A stretch of DNA of 64,000 bases from Rhodobacter sp. 24-YEA-8 (GTDB lineage Bacteria; Pseudomonadota; Alphaproteobacteria; Rhodobacterales; Rhodobacteraceae). The translations under genes and the position numbers were made by a program. Every line of letters starts with the position of its first letter. The first letter of the stretch is position 1. Positions 26,622 to 34,145 of the stretch are shown here, in pieces. The notes below the pieces were generated by a model. It saw only the letters and a list, made by a program, of their open reading frames with translations, searched no databases and was not told the DNA's origin. Location of the stretch: contig NZ_FNSK01000001.1 in the NCBI RefSeq assembly GCF_900105075.1, positions 1,811,001-1,875,000 on the forward strand, given 5' to 3'.

Positions 26622-27674
26622 ATGACCCGTTGCCTTTCTTACCTTGCCGGAGCCGCTTCGGCCATCGCGATTGCCACCGCAGCGCAGGCCGCCGACCCCG
26701 AGCTGACCGTTTTCGACTGGGCTGGCTGGGAAATCGATGGCGCGCTCGCCCCTTATGTTGCGAAACACGGCCAGAAGCCGACCTATGCGTTCTACGCCGA
26801 TGACGATGAGGCGTTCCAGAAAGTCTCCTCGGGGTTCAAGGCCGATGTTGTCCACCCCTGCCCCGGCGCCGTGCCGAATTACCGTGAAGCCGGGCTGATC
26901 GAGCCCTGGGATACCTCGAAAATCGAGGCTTTCGCCAATATCGACCCGGAATTGCTGGAATCGCATCACATCAAGGATGATGAGGGCGTCTGGTTCATCC
27001 CCTATGACTTTGCCTATACGGCCATCGCCTATAACAAAGACAAGGTCTCCGACGACAAGGTCGCCTCGCTGAGTGTTTTCCTGAACCCCGACTTCAAGGG
27101 CAAGATCGCGATTTCGGACAATTCCGATGACGCCTGGGCGCTTGGCTTCCTCGCAACCGGCACCGACTCCTGGGATGAGGTGACCGATGAGCAGATCGAG
27201 AAAGCCGCCGCCTGGCTGCGCGAAGCCGCGCCGAATGTGCGCTCCTGGTGGTCGGATCCGTCGGAACTGGCGCAGCTGATGGCATCGGGTGAGGTCGAGG
27301 TCGCCTGGTCCTGGAATGACCCCGTCGCCATTTTGCAGGCCGATGGTTTCCCGGTGGGCTTCAACCGCGCGCCGGCCGAGGGTTCCACCACCTTCTTCTG
27401 CGGTTTCGTCAATATGAAGAACGGTCCCGGCAAAGAAGACAAAGTCTATGACTGGGTGAATTCGATGTTCGCAGTCGAAAGCCTGCCGTCGATCATCGAG
27501 GCGATCGGCTATGCCAATACCAACAAAGCCGCGACCGATGCCATCGATCCCGAAAGGCTGAAATCCGCCTTCCTCGACCCGGTCGAGACCACGCTGTTCC
27601 GCCAGACGCCGATGGACCCCGATCTGCGCGCGCGCCTGCTGGAAGAGTTCGAACTGATCAAGATGGGGCTCTGA
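26622..27674 (+). CDS. Polyamine/PotD-type periplasmic substrate-binding protein (orphan)
   Basis: 350 residues. A signal peptide (hydrophobic 6-20, AQAADPE cleavage) is followed by a type II binding-protein fold of the spermidine/putrescine group (LTVFDWAGWEIDGALAPYVAKHG, DDDEAFQKVSSGFKADVVHPC, GVWFIPYDFAYTAIAYNKDKV, ADGFPVGFNRAPAEG). AGAGGAG SD before ATG 26622. No permease or ATPase gene lies next to it, and a strong terminator follows, so it is a monocistronic orphan that must dock to a transporter encoded elsewhere. Its ligand is inferred from family only. Confidence 0.88.
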   Translation: MTRCLSYLAGAASAIAIATAAQAADPELTVFDWAGWEIDGALAPYVAKHGQKPTYAFYADDDEAFQKVSSGFKADVVHPCPGAVPNYREAGLIEPWDTSKIEAFANIDPELLESHHIKDDEGVWFIPYDFAYTAIAYNKDKVSDDKVASLSVFLNPDFKGKIAISDNSDDAWALGFLATGTDSWDEVTDEQIEKAAAWLREAAPNVRSWWSDPSELAQLMASGEVEVAWSWNDPVAILQADGFPVGFNRAPAEGSTTFFCGFVNMKNGPGKEDKVYDWVNSMFAVESLPSIIEAIGYANTNKAATDAIDPERLKSAFLDPVETTLFRQTPMDPDLRARLLEEFELIKMGL

Positions 27675-27694
27675 TCCCGTTCTGACCCGAAAAG

Positions 27695-27728
27695 AAACCC
27701 CCGGCGGAGCGATCCGCCGGGGGTTTTT
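27695..27728 (+). terminator. Rho-independent terminator after the binding protein
   Basis: A perfect 14-bp stem (27695-27708 with 27713-27726), GCGA tetraloop and a TTTTT tract. A textbook terminator 20 bases after the stop. Confidence 0.95.
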
Positions 27729-28062
27729 CTGTGAGTGGCGGCGTCGCAGGCCAGGGGCCGACCACATCTCCTGCCCGCCCCCCGCGCGCCTGCCGCAGAC
27801 ACCTTTGGCAGAGTTTGCGTGGCCCGGGCGGCGTGTTCGATCTCCCAAAAGAACTGCAAGGTTTGCGGCTACGGGATCAGGCAAGGTGCCGTCCGCGACG
27901 CCAGCTGCGCCTGCACCGCGCAGGTGGTGCTGTAACAGACCCATGATCGCGCCTGGCGGCACATGCAGCCCTGGCAAGAGATTTCAGCCTTCACCTCTGC
28001 CGGCAACACCAGCCATAGCTTTCGGATCAGCCCACAGGGTCGAAGCAACCACCCAGATGAGA
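27729..28062. other. 334-base gap between two terminators
   Basis: It lies between the terminators of two convergent genes. No ORF with an SD or family resemblance is seen; it appears empty. Confidence 0.5.
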
Positions 28063-28092
28063 AAAGGCGCATCGGTTGCCCGATGCGCCTTT
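28063..28092 (-). terminator. Terminator of hsp20
   Basis: A perfect 13-bp stem, 28063-28075 with 28080-28092. On the minus strand the loop is GCAA (GNRA) and the 3' arm runs into TTTTC, 35 bases after the hsp20 stop. Confidence 0.85.
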
Positions 28093-28126
28093 GTCTTTGC
28101 CACATAGTCTCAGGAAGACCAGGGCC

Positions 28127-28600
28127 TCAGTTCACCTGTTCCGCCCTTGCCTCAAGCGCGGGGGCTTCTGCCCTGACCGGGCCAGAAATCTCGATGCGGC
28201 GCGGCTTCATTGCCTCGGGGATCTCGCGCGCGAGGTCGATATGCAGCATGCCAAGCTCATGCGTCGCGCCGGTGACGCGAACATGATCAGCCAGCGCGAA
28301 GCGACGCTCAAAGGCGCGGGTCGCGATGCCACGATGCAGGAAGCTGCGGGGGGCCTCATCGGTGGCCTTGCGGGCGGTCACAAACAGGCTGCCATCGCGG
28401 ACTTCGACCGTAAGATCCTCGGGGGCAAACCCGGCAACGGCGACCGAGATGCGGTAAGCATCTTCGGCGGTTTTTTCGATATTATAGGGCGGATAGCCCG
28501 GCTGAGCGACATCGGATGTCAGAACCCGGTCCATCAGATCGGCCACACGGTCAAAGCCGACAGTGGCACGGTAAAGCGGTGCGAAATCATAGCTGCGCAT
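28127..28600 (-). CDS. Small heat-shock protein Hsp20 (IbpA-like)
   Basis: 157 residues. Starts MRSYDFAPLYRATVGFDRV, as in IbpA/HspA. The alpha-crystallin domain runs from about residue 35 (YNIEKTAEDAYRISVAVAGFAPEDLTVEVRDGSLFVTARK) to the conserved A-x-x-x-G-x-L-like stretch THELGMLHIDLAREIPE. It is an ATP-independent holdase for unfolding proteins. Two ATGs lie in frame: 28606 directly touches the AAGGAGG (28613-28607), while 28600 is 6 bases away, so 28600 is the likely start. The leader and promoter fit heat-shock control (next entries). Confidence 0.93.
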   Translation of the reverse strand: MRSYDFAPLYRATVGFDRVADLMDRVLTSDVAQPGYPPYNIEKTAEDAYRISVAVAGFAPEDLTVEVRDGSLFVTARKATDEAPRSFLHRGIATRAFERRFALADHVRVTGATHELGMLHIDLAREIPEAMKPRRIEISGPVRAEAPALEARAEQVN

Positions 28601-28693
28601 GATCATCCTCCTTGGGAAGCGATGCTCTTTGGATCAGACCCTCCCCTCACGGGGCCGGGCATTGGCGCCGGACCCATCATGGCGCCCGGCATG
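28601..28693 (-). promoter_or_regulatory. Probable ROSE-like RNA thermometer in the hsp20 leader
   Basis: The about 90-nt leader has a GC-rich hairpin (GCCGGGC pairing with GCCCGGC), a CCCC-GTGA-GGGG hairpin and, last, TCGCT-TCCCA-AGGAGGA. The TCGCT matches the UYGCU signature that masks the SD in ROSE elements, and the SD sits in the opposing arm. ROSE thermometers are common before alphaproteobacterial hsp20 genes. Confidence 0.55.
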
Positions 28694-28699
28694 ACCCTG

Positions 28700-28728
28700 A
28701 TCTGGGAAGCGCGGCCCCCTGCGTCAAG
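28700..28728 (-). promoter_or_regulatory. Candidate RpoH (sigma-32) promoter of hsp20
   Basis: On the minus strand, CTTGACG (28728-28722), a 15-base spacer and CCCAGAT (28706-28700) resemble the CTTGAAA / CCCCAT heat-shock consensus. The start of transcription would fall near 28693, giving a leader long enough for the thermometer. Confidence 0.45.
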
Positions 28729-28802
28729 GGGCCTGCAACAGCCGGGCAGAGGTCACATCCGCGTGAACACCGCGCTGTGTCGGGAGGCCCCCGCGAGATG
28801 CG

Positions 28803-29774
28803 TTACGGCCGGATGAATTTGGCGCCGCCCTGCCCCATGCTAGTAGCCTGGCCGCCACCGCTGGCCGGGTCCGCTGTTTCCGCCGCTGTTTCCGCCGCCG
28901 CTCCGCCACCGCGATTGGCGCCACCGCCAGAGATCACCCGTACTCCCGCCGCCCCGCGCCCGGGCAAATCGAGCCCAAGTTCATCGCGCAGCCGTTGCAG
29001 CGGCGCGTCCACCGCGACGGCAAGCGCGACTTTCTCGCCGTTGTAATCTGCCTTGGCCGAGATCACCGCCACGACCTCGGGCCGCCCGTCGCGCAGCGCG
29101 AAAACCGGTGCACCCGAGGAGCCGAAATCGATGTCACAGGTCAGGACCAGCGCCGATGTCTCAAGTGCGAGCACGGCACAGTCGCGCTCGATCGAGGGCA
29201 CTTCCGAGCGGTCCTTCGCATAGGAAACCACGCTGACGGCGGCGTCACGCATCGGGCGCGGGCCGGTGGGGAAAGGCTCGATCTGCGGCAACATGATCGG
29301 TTTGTCGAGTTCGAGAAGCGCCAGATCCCAGGCAACGCGGCCCAGATTGTCACTGCCGGAATAGACGTAATCCGGATGCGCGACCGAACGGCGGACGCCG
29401 CGATAGGCCTCAGCCCGGCCATTGCGCCAGCCGGCCTGGAAGGTGATCATTTCATCCCTGAGCCGCGCGCCGGTATCCTTGTCAAAGAGGCAATGCGCCG
29501 CTGTCAGCACCAGTTGCCGCTCGATCAGCACCCCGGTGCAGAACCCGCGATCCCCAAGCACCAGCTTGCCCACCGGCTGCCAGCCCCGTGCTTCATCGGC
29601 AGTCTGCATCCCGATCACCGCCTTCGGATCGGCCGCAGCCGGCGCCGGCCAAAGGATCGGTGCCAATGCGGCCCCGACCAGCGCGATACCGGTCAGTGGA
29701 ATTCGGAGCAGCGAGAGCGCCAGCCTGACCGCACCTACAGCCCTTACGACAAAGAAACCCGGCAAACTGATCAT
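28803..29774 (-). CDS. Trypsin-like secreted serine protease
   Basis: About 323 residues. The N-terminus has a hydrophobic export signal (LTGIALVGAALAPILWPAPAAA). The S1 peptidase triad is visible: His in LVLTAAHCLFD, Asp in VAWDLALLELDKP, Ser in DFGSSGAPVF. The Cys pair CTGV/AHC and the FDKDTG Ca-loop-like segment fit the family. The C-terminal 45 residues are Gly/Ala-rich and low complexity. Start is uncertain: 29774 gives a signal peptide of normal size; 29834, with GGGTGA upstream, would add 20 residues. It is divergent from a LysR regulator, which may control it. Confidence 0.82.
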   Translation of the reverse strand: MISLPGFFVVRAVGAVRLALSLLRIPLTGIALVGAALAPILWPAPAAADPKAVIGMQTADEARGWQPVGKLVLGDRGFCTGVLIERQLVLTAAHCLFDKDTGARLRDEMITFQAGWRNGRAEAYRGVRRSVAHPDYVYSGSDNLGRVAWDLALLELDKPIMLPQIEPFPTGPRPMRDAAVSVVSYAKDRSEVPSIERDCAVLALETSALVLTCDIDFGSSGAPVFALRDGRPEVVAVISAKADYNGEKVALAVAVDAPLQRLRDELGLDLPGRGAAGVRVISGGGANRGGGAAAETAAETADPASGGGQATSMGQGGAKFIRP

Positions 29775-30018
29775 CGCTGGTGCAATCGCCCTTTGTATCC
29801 ATCCGGACCGGCGCGCAGCCGGACTGGCGCGCATACTCACCCGGGCAAGCTCTCGCATCATTCTGGTGAATTTGCGGCAAAAGCAACCCAATCTCATGCC
29901 CCTCATTGGCCCGGGGAAGATTTCCCTGCATCCTTGCATGTTTACCCCGGAGCCCCCTTGCCTCTTGCGCCAATCCGTAATCATCTGTGCGCTGACGCAC
30001 AGCCAGCCGGGGGAGTTT

Positions 30019-30906
30019 ATGGAAAACTGGGACGAGATCCGCACCGCCTATCAGGTCGCCCGCCTTGGAACCGTCTCGGGGGCTGCGGAAGTGCTGGGCG
30101 TCCACCATGCCACGGTGATCCGCCATATTGATGCGCTGGAAAAACGGCTCGGCACGCGACTTTTTCAGCGCCATACCCGCGGCTATACGCCGACCGAAGC
30201 CGGGCGCGACCTTCTGACCGTCGCCCAGACCACCGAAGAGCAATTTGCCCAGCTCGGCTCGCGCATCAAGGGTCATGGCGAGACGGTGCAGGGCGAGTTC
30301 ATCATCACCTCGATCGCCGGACTGTCGGGCCTGCTGGTTCCGGTGCTGGCGGATTTCCAGCGCCAGCATCCGGCGGTGATCGTACGGCTTCTGACCGACA
30401 TGCGCATCTTCCGGCTGGATTATGGCGAGGCGCATGTGGCGATCCGCGCCGGCGCGGCCCCCGAAGAGCCCGACAATGTCGTCCAGCCGCTGATCCGGAT
30501 CCGCTACGGGCTTTACGCATCGAAATCCTATGTCGAGGCCTGGGGCAAACCGGAATCGGAACATGATTTTGCCGGCCACCGCTTTGTCATCGCCGAAAGC
30601 GAGGGCAGCCGCGCCGCGTTTTTCCGCTGGCTGCGCGACAAGGTGTCGAACGAACAGCTCACCTTCCGCTCGACCGAACCGGCGGCCTGGGATGCGGCGC
30701 TGGAAGATGGTGTGGGCATCGGTTTCCTGCCCGCCTGGGAGGCCGCGACCCGTCCCGACCTCGTCGAGGTTCTGGCGCCGCGCCCGGAATGGGATTCGCC
30801 TTTGTGGATCGTCACCCATGTCGACCTGCACCGCACCCGCAAGGTCCAGGCCTTTGTCGGGCTGCTGAAGGAAAAGGCCCGCAGCTGGCCGCAATGCGCC
30901 GGATAA
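30019..30906 (+). CDS. LysR-family transcriptional regulator
   Basis: 295 residues with the N-terminal HTH (YQVARLGTVSGAAEVLGVHHATVIRHIDALEKRLGTRLFQRHTRGYTPTEAGRDLL) and a periplasmic-binding-like effector domain. GGGGGAG lies 4 bases before ATG 30019; the long open frame upstream is spurious. LysR proteins typically bind T-N11-A sites and activate a divergent gene, here the secreted protease 245 bases away. The effector is unknown. Confidence 0.9.
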   Translation: MENWDEIRTAYQVARLGTVSGAAEVLGVHHATVIRHIDALEKRLGTRLFQRHTRGYTPTEAGRDLLTVAQTTEEQFAQLGSRIKGHGETVQGEFIITSIAGLSGLLVPVLADFQRQHPAVIVRLLTDMRIFRLDYGEAHVAIRAGAAPEEPDNVVQPLIRIRYGLYASKSYVEAWGKPESEHDFAGHRFVIAESEGSRAAFFRWLRDKVSNEQLTFRSTEPAAWDAALEDGVGIGFLPAWEAATRPDLVEVLAPRPEWDSPLWIVTHVDLHRTRKVQAFVGLLKEKARSWPQCAG

Positions 30907-31135
30907 TCCCCCTGCGCTGACCCTGCAGGCCCGGACACACTTGCGTGTCGCAGGCCGGGGCGGCGGGGAGGCTCTGGAAACCCGCCCGCCCGCATGCGAA
31001 GATAGCCGTATGCGTTCAGCCAGCCAGGGCCGCCACAAGCCGCGCGCCCCGCTTTCGCCAGAACGGCAGCGCCGACCTGCCCCCGAGGGCAGAGCGGAGG
31101 CGGCTCAGAGATGGGCCTGAGGCGAGGACAGGACG

Positions 31136-32365
31136 ATGCCGGAACAGGATCAGGACTGCGTGATCGCAGGCGGCGGCCCGGCGGGCATGATGGCGGGGCT
31201 TTTGCTGGCCCGCGCGGGGCTGCGGGTGAGCGTTCTCGAGAAACACCCTGATTTCCTGCATGATTTTCGCGGCGACACCATCCATCCCTCAACCCTGCAA
31301 CTGATCGCCGATCTGGGCTGGCTAGAGGAATTTCTCGCCCTGCCGCATCAGAAGGCACCTGATCTTCATGCCGAGATCGGCGGGCGGCAGGTGACCATCG
31401 CCGATTTCCGCAGGCTGAAGACCGAATGCCGCTTTATCGCCTTCATGCCGCAATGGGATTTCCTGAACTTCCTTGCCCGAAAAGCCGCCGCGCTTCCCGG
31501 TTTCACCCTTAAAATGGGGCATTCCGTCACCGGTCTTCTGCGCGATGGCGAAAAAGTCTGTGGCCTTGCCTGGCAGTCGGATACCGGGGCGGGCGAGATC
31601 CGCGCGCCGCTTGTGATTGGCGCCGATGGCCGGCATTCGGTGATCCGGCGCGAGGCGGGGTTTAGCGTCACCGATTTCGGCTCGCCGGTGGATGTGGTCT
31701 GGCTGCGGCTCTCGCGCCGGGCCGATGACCCCGCGCCCGCGATGAGCCATGCCGGCCCGGGCCAGGGCCTCGTGCTGATCGACCGGGGTGAGTACTGGCA
31801 ATGCGGCTATGTGATCCGCAAAGGATCCTATGACGATCTGCAGGCCGCTGGCCTGCCCGCGTTTCGTGCGGCACTGGCCGCGCTGGCGCCGCTTCCGCCC
31901 GGCCGGTTTGACGAAATCACCGCCTGGGATCAGGTCCATCTTCTGTCGATCCGGATGGACCGGCTGACGCGCTGGTGGGCGCCCGGCGTGCTGTGTATCG
32001 GCGATGCCGCCCATGCGATGTCGCCTGTCGGGGGCTTTGGCGTCAGTCTGGCGATCCAGGATGCGGTGGCGGCGGCGAATATTCTGGCTCGCCCCCTTCG
32101 CGAAGGAAGGTTGAGCCCGCGCGACCTCGCCCGGGTCGAGACGCGCAGGCTCTTTCCGACACGCGCAACGCAAGGCTTGCAAAAGATGATGCGCCGCAAG
32201 CGCCGCCCTGACGGCGAGACCAGCCCGCGCCCGCCGGGCTTTATCCGCATGATCACGCGTTGGCCGGTGCTGGCGCGGCTGATGGGGCGGCTGATCGGAC
32301 AGGGGTTCCGCCCGGAACGGATCGCGCCCTACCTCCTGAAACCCGGGTTACCCGATGACCGCTGA
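31136..32365 (+). CDS. FAD-dependent monooxygenase (PHBH/UbiH-like)
   Basis: 409 residues. Motifs are the dinucleotide fold CVIAGGGPAGMMAGLLLARAGLRVSVLEKH, the DG motif VIGADGRHSVIRREAG, and GVLCIGDAAHAMSPVGGFGVSLAIQDAVAAANILA (second FAD contact). This is the aromatic-ring/UbiH-type flavin monooxygenase architecture, with a C-terminal helical tail. The substrate cannot be inferred. Its stop overlaps the YbaN start by 11 bases. The 229 bases upstream hold no gene. Confidence 0.88.
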   Translation: MPEQDQDCVIAGGGPAGMMAGLLLARAGLRVSVLEKHPDFLHDFRGDTIHPSTLQLIADLGWLEEFLALPHQKAPDLHAEIGGRQVTIADFRRLKTECRFIAFMPQWDFLNFLARKAAALPGFTLKMGHSVTGLLRDGEKVCGLAWQSDTGAGEIRAPLVIGADGRHSVIRREAGFSVTDFGSPVDVVWLRLSRRADDPAPAMSHAGPGQGLVLIDRGEYWQCGYVIRKGSYDDLQAAGLPAFRAALAALAPLPPGRFDEITAWDQVHLLSIRMDRLTRWWAPGVLCIGDAAHAMSPVGGFGVSLAIQDAVAAANILARPLREGRLSPRDLARVETRRLFPTRATQGLQKMMRRKRRPDGETSPRPPGFIRMITRWPVLARLMGRLIGQGFRPERIAPYLLKPGLPDDR

Positions 32366-32807
32366 ACGCCCCCCGACCAATGATGCAGCCGCGCCTGAGC
32401 ACATCGCGAATGCCTGCCCTGAGAGCCGCGCGGCCAGCGGAACCGCCCTCACCCGTGCGCTTTTTCTCATCCTCGGGCTGTTTTTCACCGGGCTAGGCTT
32501 TGTCGGAGCCTTTCTGCCGGTGCTGCCGACCGTACCCTTCCTGTTGCTCGCCGCCGCCTGTTTCACCCGGTCCTCGCCCCGGCTGGAGCGCTGGCTGCTG
32601 GATCACCGCCATTTCGGCCCGCTTTTGCGCGACTGGCGCGACAAGGGGGCGATCCCGCGCCGCGCGAAATGGATGGCAGCCGGAGGTTGCAGCCTTGGCT
32701 TCGTGCTGTTCCTCTGGGGCAGCAATCCCGGCTGGCCGCTGATCCTGGTGGTTGCCGCGATTATGGGGTTCGGCGTGGTCTTCGTCTTCACCAGACCTGA
32801 TGCCTGA
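32355..32807 (+). CDS. YbaN/DUF454 inner-membrane protein
   Basis: 150 residues. After a hydrophilic first 35 residues, the DUF454 core is clear: LFLILGLFFTGLGFVGAFLPVLPTVPFLLLAAACFTRSSPRLERWLLDHRHFGPLLRDW, then RRAKWMA, and two further membrane segments at the end. The function of the family is unknown. It overlaps the monooxygenase gene by 11 bases, so the two are coupled. Confidence 0.88.
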   Translation: MTAERPPTNDAAAPEHIANACPESRAASGTALTRALFLILGLFFTGLGFVGAFLPVLPTVPFLLLAAACFTRSSPRLERWLLDHRHFGPLLRDWRDKGAIPRRAKWMAAGGCSLGFVLFLWGSNPGWPLILVVAAIMGFGVVFVFTRPDA

Positions 32808-32903
32808 ACGATAAATCCCGCACCCGGCCGCGACGGAAGCTTGCATCGCGCACGTATAATCCGGCAACAGACGAGCAGCACAAGCAAGCCGGATCAAAGC
32901 CAG

Positions 32904-34121
32904 ATGCGCAAAATCCTTTGGACCACCCTTATCCTCGCTCTTGCCGGCGGCGCGGGCTTTGGCCTGTGGCGGATGCAGATGAGCGAGGGCGCCGCCCAGG
33001 CCGCGCCGGCCTCGGAGGCGGTGATCCGCGGCACGTTCCGCAAGACCGTGCTGGCAACCGGCGTGATCGAGGCCGCGAGCCTTGTCTCGGTCGGTGCCCA
33101 GGTCGGCGGTCAGATCCAGTCCCTGCCGGTTGAACTGGGGCAGAAACTCGCCGCCGGAGACCTGGTCGCACAGATCGACCCTGAAGATCAGAAGACCGAC
33201 CAGCTGCGCGCCCAGGCCTCCCTGGCCCAGATCCGCGCCCAGATCGCGGCCCAGGAGGCCAGTATCGAAGAGGCCCGCCTCGCGCTGGAACGTCAGCGCG
33301 AGCTGAGCAGCCGCAAGCTGGCCACCGCCCAGACGCTTGAGGCCAGCGAAGCGCAGTTCAAGGTCGCTGAAGCCAATCTCGCAGCGCTGAAAGCCAGCGA
33401 ATCCCAGGCCGAACTGGCCGTTCAGGCCGCGAATATCGCATTGGAACGCACAAGGATCACGGCGCCCTCAGACGGAACGGTCGTTGCCCTGGTCGCCCGC
33501 GAAGGGCAGACGATCAACGCCAACCAGTCCAGCCCGACGCTGATCAAACTGGCCGATCTGGACCGCATGATCATCAAGGTCGATATTTCCGAGGCCGATG
33601 TGATCGCGGTCCAGCCCGGGCAAAAGGCGAGCTTCACCCTCTCGGGGGCGCCGGATATGCGCTTTGACGCGGTCCTGCGCGATATCGAGCCGGCCCCGGC
33701 CTCGATCGCGACCGCAGACGAGGTCGATACCAGCTCGGCGATCTATTACCGCGCCATTCTCGAAGTGCCGAACCCGAAAGGCATCCTCAGGATCGGCATG
33801 ACCGCCGAAGTGGTGATCGTGATGGAAGAGATCCCCGATGCGCTGATCGTACCGACCGCCGCCGTGATTTCTGGCCGGAGCAGCGGGAAGAAAGTGCGGG
33901 TGCTGGACCCGACAAGCGGCGCAGTCGAAATCCGCGATGTCGAGACCGGGGCCGCCACCGCCAGCCAGACCGTGATCGTCACGGGGATCAGCGAAGGTGA
34001 ACGTATCGTGACCGCGCCCTCCGGCGCCATGTCGCGTGGGGCGGGCCAGTCCGGTTCGCAACCGGGCCAGGCGGGCCGGACACAAGGCGCAACGCACCGG
34101 CCTTCGGGTGGGTTGTTCTGA
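32904..34121 (+). CDS. macA: MacA-like periplasmic adaptor of an ABC efflux pump
   Basis: 405 residues. An N-terminal membrane anchor (ILWTTLILALAGGAGFGLW) precedes a HlyD/RND-adaptor fold: a lipoyl half-motif GAQVGGQIQSLPVELGQKLAAGDLVAQIDPED, a long coiled-coil hairpin (about residues 95-185, Gln/Ala/Glu-rich), and the second lipoyl half ITAPSDGTVVALVAREGQTI. The tail is Gly/Gln-rich. It links the inner-membrane ABC protein to an outer-membrane channel (TolC type, not encoded here). The partner gene follows 24 bases later. Confidence 0.9.
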   Translation: MRKILWTTLILALAGGAGFGLWRMQMSEGAAQAAPASEAVIRGTFRKTVLATGVIEAASLVSVGAQVGGQIQSLPVELGQKLAAGDLVAQIDPEDQKTDQLRAQASLAQIRAQIAAQEASIEEARLALERQRELSSRKLATAQTLEASEAQFKVAEANLAALKASESQAELAVQAANIALERTRITAPSDGTVVALVAREGQTINANQSSPTLIKLADLDRMIIKVDISEADVIAVQPGQKASFTLSGAPDMRFDAVLRDIEPAPASIATADEVDTSSAIYYRAILEVPNPKGILRIGMTAEVVIVMEEIPDALIVPTAAVISGRSSGKKVRVLDPTSGAVEIRDVETGAATASQTVIVTGISEGERIVTAPSGAMSRGAGQSGSQPGQAGRTQGATHRPSGGLF

Positions 34122-34145
34122 GGCCCGATGGATGAGTGACGACGC

